DNA of 64,000 nucleotides from NCBI GenBank assembly GCA_900319795.1, contig ONPU01000005.1, positions 1 to 64,000 of the forward strand, read 5' to 3'. Under the pieces are notes generated by a model. It had not been told where the DNA came from. It saw only the letters and a program-made list of their open reading frames with translations, and did not search any database. Both the position numbers and the translations under genes were made by a program. Below, in pieces: positions 51,959 through 61,704 of the stretch. Numbering within the stretch: position 1 is the first letter of the stretch; every line of letters starts with the position of its first letter. This stretch comes from an uncultured Eubacteriales bacterium. GTDB lineage: Bacteria; Bacillota; Clostridia; Lachnospirales; Lachnospiraceae.

Positions 51959-52720
51959 ATGCTTACTAAAAGAATTATTCCCTGTCTGGACGTGAAGGAC
52001 GGACGGGTTGTCAAAGGTGTGAATTTTGTAAATCTCATCGATGCCGGTGATCCTGTGGAAGTGGCAAAAGCATACAATTCCGAGGGAGCTGATGAGCTTG
52101 TATTCCTCGATATTACGGCTTCCAGCGACCAGAGGAAGACTGTGACAGAGCTTGTCAGACGTGTGGCGGAGCAGATCTTTATCCCATTTACCGTCGGAGG
52201 CGGAATACGCACGGTTGAGGATATGCGGGCTATACTGCGTGAAGGCGCTGATAAGGTATCCGTAAATACTGCCGCTGTAATCAATCCGGAAATCATCAGG
52301 GAAGGTGCAGCCAAGTTCGGAAATCAGTGTATAGTAATAGCAATTGATGCGAAGTCCCGTGAAGACGGATCGGGCTGGAATGTCTATGTGAAAGGCGGCC
52401 GTGAGGATACGGGACTTGATGCTGTGGAATGGGCGAAAAAGGCAGTCTCGCTGGGAGCGGGAGAAATCCTTCTTACGTCCATGGACGGAGACGGAACGAA
52501 AGCCGGCTATGACCTTAAACTGACCAGAGCCATCTCCGATGCTGTCAATGTACCGGTCATCGCTTCGGGAGGTGCCGGCAGCTGCCGGGATTTTTATGAC
52601 GCTCTGACTTGCGGAGGAGCGGATGCGGCTTTGGCTGCTTCTCTTTTTCACTATAAGGAACTGACCATATCCGAAGTGAAGGCCTATCTGGAAGAGCACG
52701 GCGTCGAGGTCCGCTATTAG
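51959..52720 (+). CDS. hisF: Imidazole glycerol phosphate synthase, cyclase subunit
   Basis: HisF uses ammonia from HisH to close the imidazole ring, giving IGP and AICAR. The TIM barrel shows the two catalytic Asp residues in [15 protein letters not shown] and [15 protein letters not shown], and the phosphate site in VASGGAGS-like [10 protein letters not shown]. 253 residues, complete and canonical, so a role in histidine synthesis is more likely than one in sugar amidation. The glycerophosphodiesterase gene starts 13 bases later. Confidence 0.96.
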   Translation: MLTKRIIPCLDVKDGRVVKGVNFVNLIDAGDPVEVAKAYNSEGADELVFLDITASSDQRKTVTELVRRVAEQIFIPFTVGGGIRTVEDMRAILREGADKVSVNTAAVINPEIIREGAAKFGNQCIVIAIDAKSREDGSGWNVYVKGGREDTGLDAVEWAKKAVSLGAGEILLTSMDGDGTKAGYDLKLTRAISDAVNVPVIASGGAGSCRDFYDALTCGGADAALAASLFHYKELTISEVKAYLEEHGVEVRY

Positions 52721-52733
52721 AGGGGAATCTGTT

Positions 52734-54578
52734 TTGAGCTGTAAACACCGAACCATCAATATTCTGCTTTGCGGTTTATTGATGGTGTGTTTTTTTATAC
52801 TGATTTCTTTTGAACAGCCTGTCAGTGCGGCTGTGTCTTTAAAGCGGGTTTCATTTCCCAAGACGAAATCTGTATATTCAGGAACTTCCGCGACATTTAA
52901 AGTAAAGGCATCCGGCGTAAAATCTTCCAAAATCTGTTGGAAAAGCAGTAATTCCAAAGTTGTCAAACTGACGAGGAAGAAGGGGAAGAGCTGCCGTGTG
53001 AAATTCCTGAAGGGCGGGAATGCGACTGTCAGCTGCTATATAAAAGGCAGGAAGAAAAAAACGCTGATTCGATGCCGGGTCAAAGTCACTGTCTGCAAAA
53101 CAAAGCTGAAAAGTGCCGGTTTTGACAAAAAGACCGTTCATCTTTATATCGGGGATATCTATCGGAATAAATTAGCTCTGAATCCGAAAAATGCCGTTGT
53201 AAAGGATCAGGTTCGTTTTTCCTCTTCGAAGAAATCCGTAGCCTCGGTCGGCGTGGATGGAACGGTATATGCAAAAAATGCCGGCACAGCCGTCATTCGG
53301 GCAAAGGCAATCGATGGTTCCGGCATTTCGAAGAAATACAAGGTTGTTGTTCACAGGATTTCATTTCCGTCCGAGTCGAAGACGATCTATCTCAATGAGC
53401 AGTATAAATGTACTCTCAACGGAAAAACGGGAGCTGCTTCGGCTTCCGGAATCCGCTGGTCTTCTTCAAATGAGTCTGTTGCAGCAGTCAGTTCAGGCGG
53501 TAAAGTAACTGGTAAAAAACTTGGGAAGGCTATAATTACTGCGAGAGTAGACAATGCCAAAGGCCAGAGTGCTTCCTTTACGGTGAATGTTCACTACCGG
53601 ATCAAAAAGGACAGCACGCATTTCATAGCGCACAGAGGACTTAGCGCAAATGCGCCCGAAAATACCATACGCGCATTTGAACTGGCCGGCAAAGCCGGAT
53701 TCTGGGGTGCGGAAACAGACATAAGGAGGACTAAGGACGGGCACTTTGTCCTTTTGCATGATGCTACATTTCAGCGGGTATGCGGGAATCCGGGAAGACC
53801 CGAAGAGATGACTCTTGAGGAGATTAAAAAACTCCGGATCATCTCCGGCAATAATCTTGATAAATATGCCAACGATCCGAAGGCCACAAGGATCGCAACT
53901 TTAGAAGAGTACCTTGGCGTCTGCAAAAAATACGGCATGGTACCTGTGATTGAGATCAAAAAGAAATATGATCACAAGATGGCGGAGAGGCAGATTCCGG
54001 TGACACCGACTCCTGAAATCACTCCAACACCTGAGATTACCCCAACACCTGAGATCACTCCAACACCTGAGATCATTCCTTCGCCTGAGATTACTCCTTC
54101 TCCCGAAATTACTCCGACTCCGGAAGATTCCGGAGATCCTGAACCTGAACCCGATCCGCAGCCGGAACCTAATCCTCCGGGACCATCCTATATCACGGAA
54201 CTGTATGATCCGGAAGCGGAGGAGATGCAGGATCTTTATCGTATTACGGCGTCTAAAATGGGTGAAAATGAATGTGTCTTTATAGATTTTGACTATAAAA
54301 CCCTGATCAAACTGAAAAATGAGATCCCGAAAAAGGAGTGGCCGAGATATACGTTCCAGTATCTTTCGACACAGTTCAGCAGTTCTCAATGGGCTGTATG
54401 TTCCGCAAACGGATTTGACTTAAGTCTCAATTACCGGAAGCATTCACCGGAGCTTGCTGCGGCACTCAGAAAACAGGGAGCCGCTGTAGGCTTTTGGACT
54501 GTCAACAAAAAACTATCCGTTGAACAGATACTGTTCAACGGAATAGATTACATCACTACGGATATGAAATACTGGTAA
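52734..54578 (+). CDS. Secreted glycerophosphodiester phosphodiesterase with Ig-like domains and an internal Pro-rich insert
   Basis: The 614-residue protein has a signal peptide (about 1-32), three bacterial Ig-like (Big2-type) repeats (about 33-290, with SSNSKVVKL, SSSKKSVASVGVDGTV and SSSNESVAAVSSGGKVTGKKLG), and a GDPD domain from about 294. The catalytic parts are THFIAHRGLSANAPENT (His300, Arg301), AETDIRRTKDG (Glu327, Asp329), LLHDAT (His342) and VIEIKKK (Glu407, Lys409). Residues about 421-485 are a TPTPEI-type Pro/Thr/Glu repeat, after which the barrel resumes and ends WTVNKKLSVEQILFNGIDYITTD. The start is TTG 52734 after AGAGGGG. It should release glycerol phosphate or trim teichoic-acid-like polymers outside the cell. 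Confidence 0.88.
   Translation: MSCKHRTINILLCGLLMVCFFILISFEQPVSAAVSLKRVSFPKTKSVYSGTSATFKVKASGVKSSKICWKSSNSKVVKLTRKKGKSCRVKFLKGGNATVSCYIKGRKKKTLIRCRVKVTVCKTKLKSAGFDKKTVHLYIGDIYRNKLALNPKNAVVKDQVRFSSSKKSVASVGVDGTVYAKNAGTAVIRAKAIDGSGISKKYKVVVHRISFPSESKTIYLNEQYKCTLNGKTGAASASGIRWSSSNESVAAVSSGGKVTGKKLGKAIITARVDNAKGQSASFTVNVHYRIKKDSTHFIAHRGLSANAPENTIRAFELAGKAGFWGAETDIRRTKDGHFVLLHDATFQRVCGNPGRPEEMTLEEIKKLRIISGNNLDKYANDPKATRIATLEEYLGVCKKYGMVPVIEIKKKYDHKMAERQIPVTPTPEITPTPEITPTPEITPTPEIIPSPEITPSPEITPTPEDSGDPEPEPDPQPEPNPPGPSYITELYDPEAEEMQDLYRITASKMGENECVFIDFDYKTLIKLKNEIPKKEWPRYTFQYLSTQFSSSQWAVCSANGFDLSLNYRKHSPELAAALRKQGAAVGFWTVNKKLSVEQILFNGIDYITTDMKYW
54001..54126 (+). repeat. Tandem repeat coding (T/S)P(T/S)PEI
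   Basis: About seven 18-bp units encode the Pro/Thr/Glu linker inside the GDPD domain, followed by a short Pro/Glu/Asp stretch to about 54185. Confidence 0.85.
54507..54541 (-). terminator. L-serine dehydratase terminator inside the phosphodiesterase gene
   Basis: CCGTTGAACAG (54517-54527) and CTGTTCAACGG (54531-54541) form a perfect 11-bp stem with a 3-base loop; on the minus strand ATAGTTTTTTG follows. It lies 42 bases past the dehydratase stop, within the last 24 codons of the opposite gene. Confidence 0.75.
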
Positions 54579-54582
54579 AGGA

Positions 54583-55788
54583 TCAGATGGATTCGTAGTA
54601 GATCTGCGCGAGGCCGCCATGAGAGGTCTCGCGATATTTTTCGTTCATATCCTTTCCGGTCTGATACATGGTCTCTACCACTTCGTCAAAGGAGATCTTC
54701 CTTGTCGTAAAGAGGAAGCGGGAGAGATTGACGGAACTGATCGCGCGCATTGCCGCTACAGCATTCCGTTCGATGCAGGGGATCTGAACGAGGCCGTTGA
54801 CCGGGTCGCAGGTAAGGCCCAGATTGTGCTCCATGGCGATTTCGGCGGCGTATTCAATCTGGTCCGTATTCATTCCGTATAAAGAGGCCAGGGCCGCAGC
54901 CGTCATGGAACATGCGCTTCCGATTTCAGCCTGACAGCCGCATTCCGCGCCGGAGATGCTGGCATTCGTCCGGATCACGTTGCCAATCAGGGCAGCTACA
55001 GCAAGCGCGTCCAGAATTTCCTCTTCGGGAAAACCCCGGTCATAGCGCATATAATAGAGAACGGACGGAAGGACACCGCAGCTGCCGCAGGTCGGGGCCG
55101 TGACCACGATGTGCTCATCGGCGTTTTCTTCGCTGACCGCATACGCATATGCCGCGATGACCCGGTTCATCGTGACGTCGGCGCTCTCGTTGTAACATCT
55201 CTTTTCGTAGAGCATTTTCGCTTTTCTCGCCACACCGAGTCCGCCGGGCAGAATTCCTTCGGCACTGAGGCCCCGCCGGATGGAGTCTTCCATGGCATCC
55301 CAGACCCCTTTCAGTTTATTTCTCAAAAGAGGATCTTCTCTGCGATAGATAAACTGGGAAAGACTGATGCCTCTTTCCCGGCAGATATGCGCGATCTCGG
55401 AAAAATTCCGCTGGGGATAGACCTCATGGTCTTCGTGGGACGCTTCGTTTTCTATACGGATCGAACCTCCGCCGATACTGAAAATGCGGCAGCTGCCTTG
55501 AGGACTGTCATCCTTAAAGGCTTCGAAGAGCATTGTATTGGGATGCGGAAGCTGATCTTCATCGATTTCTCTGTTGAATACAATTTCAGCCTCGGGAAGA
55601 GCGGAACGAATGGCTTTGCCGGTTCCGTGTCCTTCACCGGTGTACGCGAGCGAGCCATACAAAGTGACGCGATAGCGATCAGCGTCGGGAAAGCGCGCTC
55701 CGAACAGTTTTGCCGCGCGATAAGGGCCTACGGTGTGGGAACTGGATGGTCCGTTACCGATTTTATAAACGGATATAATACTTTTCAT
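54583..55788 (-). CDS. sdaA: L-serine ammonia-lyase, single-chain iron-sulfur type
   Basis: Converts L-serine to pyruvate and ammonia. The 401 residues join the beta-type part (MKSIISVYKIGNGPSSSHTVGP at the start) and the alpha-type part with the [4Fe-4S] cysteines in APTCGSCGVLPS and ECGCQAEIGSACSM. ATG 55788 follows GGAGAG by five bases; an ATG at 55800 overlaps that site. It faces the phosphodiesterase gene with four bases between the stops. Confidence 0.94.
   Translation of the reverse strand: MKSIISVYKIGNGPSSSHTVGPYRAAKLFGARFPDADRYRVTLYGSLAYTGEGHGTGKAIRSALPEAEIVFNREIDEDQLPHPNTMLFEAFKDDSPQGSCRIFSIGGGSIRIENEASHEDHEVYPQRNFSEIAHICRERGISLSQFIYRREDPLLRNKLKGVWDAMEDSIRRGLSAEGILPGGLGVARKAKMLYEKRCYNESADVTMNRVIAAYAYAVSEENADEHIVVTAPTCGSCGVLPSVLYYMRYDRGFPEEEILDALAVAALIGNVIRTNASISGAECGCQAEIGSACSMTAAALASLYGMNTDQIEYAAEIAMEHNLGLTCDPVNGLVQIPCIERNAVAAMRAISSVNLSRFLFTTRKISFDEVVETMYQTGKDMNEKYRETSHGGLAQIYYESI
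54607..54641 (+). terminator. Phosphodiesterase terminator inside the dehydratase gene
   Basis: CGCGAGGCC (54607-54615) pairs with GGTCTCGCG (54625-54633) with one G-T wobble, then ATATTTTT follows on the plus strand. It lies about 30 bases past the phosphodiesterase stop. Confidence 0.7.
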
Positions 55789-55977
55789 ACCACTCTCCAT
55801 TCTTCCGTCTTCAGACTTTGGCCGGGACGGCGTTCATTACGGGTCTATAAGGATCCTATATTGTAAATATACCACGTTTTCATGGAAAAGCGAATGGTTG
55901 GGGCGGTCAGGGACGCAAAGCATTGCAGGCATCTTTTGCGCGTGCTAAAATGGCTAAATGGAATAGGAGAGAGCATT

Positions 55978-56646
55978 ATGGCTATAAATGGAGCATGGGA
56001 GGCGGCTCTGAAAAATGAGTTCAGAAAGCCCTATTATGCGAAGCTGTACAAAACGGTTCTTGAAGAATATCGGACACGGACCATTTACCCGCCGTCCGGA
56101 GAAATCTTTACGGCTTTTGATCTGACCCCGCTGGAAAAGGTGAAGGCCGTGATACTCGGACAGGATCCGTACCACGAAGCGGGCCAGGCCATGGGGCTGT
56201 CTTTCTCCGTGCACAAGGGAGTGGCGGTTCCGCCTTCTTTGGAAAATATTTACAAAGAACTGCACGACGATCTCGGGTGCCCGGTTCCGGCGCACGGCGA
56301 TTTAAGCAAATGGGCACGCGAAGGAGTGCTTCTGTTAAATACGGTCCTGACCGTCCGCGCGCATCAGGCCAATTCGCACAGGATGATCGGCTGGGAAGAA
56401 TTTACGGACGCGGTGATCCGGATCCTTGCTCTGGAAGACCGTCCCATGGTCTTTATTCTGTGGGGCAGCGCGGCTCAAAGGAAAGCTTCCTTTATTACCA
56501 ATCCGAAACATATGATTATTACATCACCTCACCCGTCGCCGCTTTCGGCCTACCGCGGTTTTTTCGGAAGCAGGCCGTTCTCAAGATGCAACGCGTATCT
56601 GGAACAGCAGGGAATTGAGGGGATTGACTGGAACATCGACAACTGA
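55978..56646 (+). CDS. ung: Uracil-DNA glycosylase
   Basis: Family 1 UDG, which removes uracil from DNA. The catalytic Asp and water-activating loop are in VILGQDPYHEAGQAMGLSF and the His loop in HPSPLSAYRGFFG; LLLNTVLTVRAHQANSH is also typical. The 222 residues are complete. ATG 55978 with AGGAGAG upstream is chosen over an in-frame ATG at 55882. Confidence 0.96.
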   Translation: MAINGAWEAALKNEFRKPYYAKLYKTVLEEYRTRTIYPPSGEIFTAFDLTPLEKVKAVILGQDPYHEAGQAMGLSFSVHKGVAVPPSLENIYKELHDDLGCPVPAHGDLSKWAREGVLLLNTVLTVRAHQANSHRMIGWEEFTDAVIRILALEDRPMVFILWGSAAQRKASFITNPKHMIITSPHPSPLSAYRGFFGSRPFSRCNAYLEQQGIEGIDWNIDN

Positions 56647-56704
56647 CGGCGCCGGACGTCATAGACGTTAAGCGCAGAACAGCATAAGGAGTTGGAAAAT
56701 CTAT

Positions 56705-58342
56705 ATGGCAGAGTCTAAACGAGGAGCAGTGGCCAGACAGGCGGCGTTCCTGATGGTGGCACAGATGACGTCGAGTGTGATCGGACTTCTTTACAGAAGC
56801 CCGCTTCACGTTCTGATGGGGGATGTCGGAGACGGCTATTACCAGTTCGCTTTCGAATGGTATACGATCATCCTGCTGATTGCCTCCTACAGTATTCCGA
56901 GCGGTGTCTCCAAAGTGATGGCCGAAAGACTGGCCGTCAAACGCTACAGGGACGCGTTCAAAGTGTTTAAAGCTGCTTTGATCTATGTTCTCATCGCGGG
57001 TTTTATCGGCGCGTCACTTGCCTTCTTCGGGGCTCCGTTTCTTCTGACCAAAGCGCCGGATGCCGTGACCGCGCTTCGCGTGCTCGCGCCGACGATCTTC
57101 TTAAGCGGCTTTCTGGGTGTTTTCAGAGGCTTCTTCCAGGCGCACAATACCATGAAACCGACAGCTGTTTCGCAGATCGCGGAGCAGTTTATGAATGCCG
57201 TCTTTTCCGTTTTGATGGCATATTTCCTTACTCGTCCGTTCGTCGGAAATGAAGGACTGATGGGAAAATTCGGTGCTGCCGGAGGTACGATCGGAACCGG
57301 TGTCGGCGTTCTGACGGGCCTTGCGGTCATGCTGTTTACATGGAACATCAACCGCGGCCTGATTATTAAAAGGGTGAAAAATGATACGCATACAGAGGAG
57401 GAGAGTTATCGGGAAGTCTTTTCCGTCATTTTCAGAATGTGCACCCCGATTATCCTCGCCACCTGCGTCTACAATATGACGTCGGTCGTGGACCAGGTCA
57501 TCTTCACCAATATCATGTCCTCGAAGGGCGTTACCGCGGAAGGAATAAGCCGTCTTTACGGTCTCTTCGGCTACAGAGTGAAGCCGATCATCAATATTCC
57601 GATCGCACTTGCGTCCGCCACTTCCACGGCGCTGATTCCTGCTGTCGCCACTTCGATTGCCGCAGGGGAGCAGAAGGATGCCGTCATGAAGATTGACGAG
57701 TGCGTGAAGCTGACCATGTTCATCGCGATTCCGTCGGCTGTCGGCATCGCCGTATTGTCTTACCCGGTGATCTATGCCCTTTATCCCGGAGGAAACGTGG
57801 AGGGCGCGGCGATCCTTCTTTCGCTCGGAGCGGTTTCCGTGATCTTTTACAGCCTTTCGACAGTGACGAACGGCGTTCTGCAGGGACTCGGACGTCCTTC
57901 GCTTCCGGTGAAGCACGCCGCGATCGCGCTTGCTGTCAACGCGGCAGTGGCGGCCGTTTCCGTATTTATGGGACTGCACGTTTACGGAATCCTGCTCGCG
58001 ACGGTTCTGTATTCTCTGACGGTGATGGTCCTGAACGCGATATCCGTTCGGAAATTCGCCGGCTACAGTCATTCCCTGAAGCAGTTCCTGCCCGCCGTGA
58101 AATCATCCCTTGTGATGGGTCTTGCGGTAGCTGTCATTTACTGGGCGCCGAAGCTTCTTCTGCCGACCGTTTTCGGCAGATATATCACGAGCGCGATCCT
58201 GATGGTCATAGCCGTTTTTGCCGGCATCCTTGTATATTTTATCGTCTATGGGAAAGTTTCGGATTTAACGGACGACGAGCTGAGGAGAATGCCGATGGGC
58301 ACAAGACTTCTGACTCTTCTTCGGAAACTTCATATCAGGTAA
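56705..58342 (+). CDS. MurJ/SpoVB-type polysaccharide or lipid-linked flippase
   Basis: This 545-residue membrane protein has about 14 helices and belongs to the MVF/polysaccharide-transporter superfamily. LMVAQMTSSVIGLLYRSPLHVLMGDVGDGYYQFAF and LAPTIFLSGFLGVFRGFFQAHNTMKPTAVSQIAEQ (given here as LGVFRGFFQAHNTMKP) are typical of the SpoVB/MurJ-like group in Firmicutes, with QG-nT-Pt near the middle. It may flip lipid II or another undecaprenyl-linked unit. queH follows after four bases, but the two are not known to be functionally linked. Confidence 0.85.
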   Translation: MAESKRGAVARQAAFLMVAQMTSSVIGLLYRSPLHVLMGDVGDGYYQFAFEWYTIILLIASYSIPSGVSKVMAERLAVKRYRDAFKVFKAALIYVLIAGFIGASLAFFGAPFLLTKAPDAVTALRVLAPTIFLSGFLGVFRGFFQAHNTMKPTAVSQIAEQFMNAVFSVLMAYFLTRPFVGNEGLMGKFGAAGGTIGTGVGVLTGLAVMLFTWNINRGLIIKRVKNDTHTEEESYREVFSVIFRMCTPIILATCVYNMTSVVDQVIFTNIMSSKGVTAEGISRLYGLFGYRVKPIINIPIALASATSTALIPAVATSIAAGEQKDAVMKIDECVKLTMFIAIPSAVGIAVLSYPVIYALYPGGNVEGAAILLSLGAVSVIFYSLSTVTNGVLQGLGRPSLPVKHAAIALAVNAAVAAVSVFMGLHVYGILLATVLYSLTVMVLNAISVRKFAGYSHSLKQFLPAVKSSLVMGLAVAVIYWAPKLLLPTVFGRYITSAILMVIAVFAGILVYFIVYGKVSDLTDDELRRMPMGTRLLTLLRKLHIR

Positions 58343-58346
58343 GCGA

Positions 58347-58982
58347 ATGGGCGAAGTAAAAAGAAATTATCAAAGAGAACTGGATACGATCATTGCAGGC
58401 CTTAAGGAACGGGGCGAGGTGCCCCGTCTCTTTCTGCACAGCTGCTGCGCTCCGTGCTCTTCCTATGTGCTGGAGTATCTGGCAAATTATTTCTCGATCA
58501 CCGATTTCTTCTATAATCCGAACATTACGGACGAGAAAGAATACAGGAAGCGCAGTGAAGAATTGAGAAATCTGATTTCCCGGCAGCCGCATCTTCACCC
58601 CGTGGAATTTGTCGAAGGACGCTACGACCCGAAGGAATTCTATGAAGCCGCCCGCGGCCTGGAGGACTGCAGGGAGGGAGGGGAGCGCTGCATGAAGTGC
58701 TTCAGACTCCGGCTCTTTGAGAGCGCGAAACATGCCGCCGAAGGACACTATGATTTCTTTACGACGACACTGACGATTTCCCCTTTGAAAAACGCCAGGG
58801 AACTGAACGAAATCGGAGAAGAGGCGGCGGCGGAATACGGCGTCCGTTTTCTGCCTTCAGACTTTAAAAAGAAGGGCGGATATCAGCGGTCCATTGAACT
58901 TTCAAGGGAATATGACCTCTACAGGCAGAATTACTGCGGCTGTGTATTTTCCCGCCGGGACAGAGAAAACACTGAAAAATAA
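58347..58982 (+). CDS. queH: Epoxyqueuosine reductase QueH
   Basis: Catalyses the last step of queuosine synthesis on tRNA. The 211-residue protein has the QueH cysteine set, LHSCCAPCSSYVLEYL near the start, RCMKCFRLRL in the middle and NYCGCVFS near the end, which bind a [4Fe-4S] cluster and a further metal. FYNPNI and the DFFTTTLTISPLKN segment are also characteristic. The other que genes are not in the window. Confidence 0.93.
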   Translation: MGEVKRNYQRELDTIIAGLKERGEVPRLFLHSCCAPCSSYVLEYLANYFSITDFFYNPNITDEKEYRKRSEELRNLISRQPHLHPVEFVEGRYDPKEFYEAARGLEDCREGGERCMKCFRLRLFESAKHAAEGHYDFFTTTLTISPLKNARELNEIGEEAAAEYGVRFLPSDFKKKGGYQRSIELSREYDLYRQNYCGCVFSRRDRENTEK

Positions 58983-58997
58983 GCGGATTTTCAAGGC

Positions 58998-59048
58998 CAG
59001 AGCTTAGGAAAGTGACAGGAAAGTTCACATTGAAAAGCTCTGCTTTTT
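58998..59048 (+). terminator. Rho-independent terminator after queH
   Basis: CAGAGCTT (58998-59005) pairs with AAGCTCTG (59035-59042), with a long loop holding a smaller pairing, and five T follow. Confidence 0.7.
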
Positions 59049-59130
59049 ATTGCCAAAATAAGGTACTTGGATGTAAGATGGAATCCATTCAACTTTATTG
59101 ATGTAAAACGGATGAAGGAAGGAACAGACC

Positions 59131-60558
59131 ATGGCGCAGCTCTGGGGAGGAAGATTTACCAAAGAAACGGATGCTCTTGTTTACAGCTTCAATGAATCCT
59201 TAAGCTTTGACAAGCGCTTTTTCGAACAGGATGTCCGGGGGTCGATGGCCCATGCGGCGATGCTGATGCAGCAGGGAATCGTGACGGAGGAAGAAGGAAA
59301 CCGGATCATTGAAGGGCTGGAATGGATTCTGGCTGCCGTTGATAAGGGAGACCTGGCCATCGAGGGAGAATACGAAGACATTCACAGTTTCGTAGAGGCG
59401 AAACTGATCGAAAAGATCGGAGACGCCGGAAAGAAGCTGCATACCGGAAGATCCAGAAATGACCAGGTGGCTCTGGACATGCGTCTCTACGTAAGGGATG
59501 AGATCGACGAAATGACATCCCGGCTGGCGGCGCTTCTTAAGACCATTTTCAATATCATGGAAAGGGAAACGAAGACCTATATGCCGGGCTTCACACATCT
59601 TCAGAAGGCGCAGCCGGTGACCCTTTCGCATCACTTCGGAGCTTATTTTGAAATGCTGAAGCGGGACCGCGAGCGTTTCCTTTCGGTCAGGGAGAGGATG
59701 AACGTCTGCCCGCTCGGAAGCGGGGCGCTGGCAGGAACCACATACCCGCTCGACCGGGAGTTTACGGCCATGCTCCTCGACTTTGACGGTCCGTGCGCCA
59801 ACTCCATGGACGGCGTATCCGACCGCGACTATCTGATCGAAACACTGAACTCCTGCGCGGTCACGATGATGCATCTGAGCCGCCTTTCCGAAGAGCTGAT
59901 CATCTGGAATACGAATGAATACAGATTTATCGAGCTCGATGACACCTACGCGACCGGAAGCAGCATCATGCCTCAGAAGAAGAACCCCGATATCGCGGAA
60001 CTGATCCGTGGCAAAACAGGGCGTGTCTACGGAGCGCTTATGCAGCTTCTGACGACGATGAAAGGCCTTCCGCTGGCATATAACAAGGACATGCAGGAAG
60101 ACAAGGAACTGAGCTTCGATGCCATCGATACGACCAAAGGCTGCCTTGTTCTGATGAACGGCATGCTCGGCGCGGTGACATTCCACGCGGAGAGAATGGC
60201 GCAGAGCGCGACAGGCGGGTTTACCAACGCGACCGACGCGGCGGACTATCTGGTGAGAAAAGGCGTTCCGTTCAGAGATGCCCACGGTATCATCGGACAG
60301 CTTGTGATCCGCGCGATTGAACTCGGGATCAGTCTGGACGAAATGCCTCTTTCCGAGTACAGGAAGGTTTCAGATGTCTTTGACGAGGATCTCTATGAGG
60401 CGATCTCACTGAAGACCTGCGTCGAGAAACGCGGAACTCTGGGAGCTCCGGGAGCGATGGAAGAGGAACTTGCGGCGAGCCGCGCGTATCTGGAAGAGAT
60501 CGGAGCATTTGACGAAGAGGATGTCAGTGACGGAACAGAGCACTGGTTCGAACACTGA
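59131..60558 (+). CDS. argH: Argininosuccinate lyase
   Basis: Splits argininosuccinate into arginine and fumarate. The 475-residue enzyme starts LWGGRFTKETDALVYSFNES as in homologues and has the fumarase-superfamily signature GSSIMPQKKNPD with its mobile loop, LHTGRSRNDQVALD and FTHLQKAQPVTLSHH. Complete. argG, usually next to argH, is not upstream here. asd follows after 41 bases. Confidence 0.96.
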   Translation: MAQLWGGRFTKETDALVYSFNESLSFDKRFFEQDVRGSMAHAAMLMQQGIVTEEEGNRIIEGLEWILAAVDKGDLAIEGEYEDIHSFVEAKLIEKIGDAGKKLHTGRSRNDQVALDMRLYVRDEIDEMTSRLAALLKTIFNIMERETKTYMPGFTHLQKAQPVTLSHHFGAYFEMLKRDRERFLSVRERMNVCPLGSGALAGTTYPLDREFTAMLLDFDGPCANSMDGVSDRDYLIETLNSCAVTMMHLSRLSEELIIWNTNEYRFIELDDTYATGSSIMPQKKNPDIAELIRGKTGRVYGALMQLLTTMKGLPLAYNKDMQEDKELSFDAIDTTKGCLVLMNGMLGAVTFHAERMAQSATGGFTNATDAADYLVRKGVPFRDAHGIIGQLVIRAIELGISLDEMPLSEYRKVSDVFDEDLYEAISLKTCVEKRGTLGAPGAMEEELAASRAYLEEIGAFDEEDVSDGTEHWFEH

Positions 60559-60599
60559 GAGACTATAGTGAGAAGTTTTATAAAAAAGGAGAGCGGATT

Positions 60600-61688
60600 A
60601 TGAGTGAGAAATTGAGAGTGGGGATTTTAGGAGCAACCGGTATGGTCGGACAGAGATTTATCACGATTCTGAAGGACCATCCCTGGTTTGAGGTTACGAC
60701 GCTTGCCGCGTCCGCTTCAAGTGCCGGGAAAACCTATGAGGAGACCGTAAAGGGAAGATGGAAGATGGATGAGCCCGTTCCGGAAGCCGTAAAGGATATC
60801 GTCGTGAAAAATGTCAGCGACATTGAGGAAATTGCCTCTGAGGTGGATTTTGTTTTCTCGGCTGTCAATATGTCGAAGGACGAAATCCGCGCGATCGAGG
60901 AAGAGTACGCGAAAGCGGAAATTCCCGTAGTATCCAATAACAGCGCCCACAGATGGACGGCAGACGTACCGATGGTCATCCCGGAGATCAATCCGGAACA
61001 TTTCGAAGTCATTGAATCGCAGAAGAAGAGACTCGGAACTGAAAGAGGCTTCATCGCGGTAAAACCCAACTGCTCCATCCAGTCCTATACGCCGGCGCTG
61101 GCGGCCTGGAAAGAGTTTGAACCCACGGAAGTGGTCGTCAGCACCTATCAGGCCATTTCCGGAGCCGGAAAGACCTTCGCGGACTGGCCGGAGATGGACG
61201 GCAACATCATTCCGTATATCAGCGGCGAAGAGGAGAAATCCGAGCAGGAACCGATGAAGGTGTTCGGCCATATTGAAGACGGAAAGATCGTAAAAGCGGA
61301 AGGCGATCTGCGCATCACTTCCCAGTGCATCCGTGTTCCGGTACTGAACGGCCATACCGCGACGGTATTTGTCAATTTCAAGAAAAAGCCCACGAAAGAG
61401 ATGCTTGTAGAAAAACTGCGCGCATTTTCCGGAAAGCCGCAGGAGCTTTCCCTGCCTCACGCGCCGGAACATTTTATTCAGTATCTCGAGGAGGACAACC
61501 GTCCCCAGGTCCGTCTGGACGTGGATTATGAAGGCGGAATGGGCGTCTCGATCGGCCGTCTTCGCGAAGACAGCATTTTTGACTGGAAATTCGTGGGCCT
61601 TTCCCACAATACGCTCAGAGGAGCGGCCGGAGGAGCCGTGGAGTGCGCGGAGCTTCTGAAAGCGCTCGGATACATCACGAAAAAATAA
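60600..61688 (+). CDS. asd: Aspartate-semialdehyde dehydrogenase, long (archaeal/fungal-like) type
   Basis: Makes aspartate semialdehyde for lysine, DAP, methionine and threonine. The NADP site is [14 protein letters not shown], the catalytic Cys is in [12 protein letters not shown], and the catalytic His region is around [14 protein letters not shown]. At 362 residues, with [13 protein letters not shown] and the [10 protein letters not shown] end, it belongs to the branch shared with archaea and fungi, also found in many clostridia. AAAGGAGAG precedes ATG 60600. It supplies DAP for MurE. Confidence 0.95.
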   Translation: MSEKLRVGILGATGMVGQRFITILKDHPWFEVTTLAASASSAGKTYEETVKGRWKMDEPVPEAVKDIVVKNVSDIEEIASEVDFVFSAVNMSKDEIRAIEEEYAKAEIPVVSNNSAHRWTADVPMVIPEINPEHFEVIESQKKRLGTERGFIAVKPNCSIQSYTPALAAWKEFEPTEVVVSTYQAISGAGKTFADWPEMDGNIIPYISGEEEKSEQEPMKVFGHIEDGKIVKAEGDLRITSQCIRVPVLNGHTATVFVNFKKKPTKEMLVEKLRAFSGKPQELSLPHAPEHFIQYLEEDNRPQVRLDVDYEGGMGVSIGRLREDSIFDWKFVGLSHNTLRGAAGGAVECAELLKALGYITKK

Positions 61689-61704
61689 GAAGGGAGTGCA
61701 TTAT

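Noticed and set aside
51318..52720. hisH-hisF as part of a surface-sugar amidation pathway
   Set aside because: Both proteins look canonical for histidine synthesis, and no sugar amidotransferase or nucleotide-sugar gene is adjacent.
54001..54126. 18-bp repeats as a possible CRISPR or satellite
   Set aside because: They are in-frame TPTPEI codons within the phosphodiesterase gene, with no spacers.
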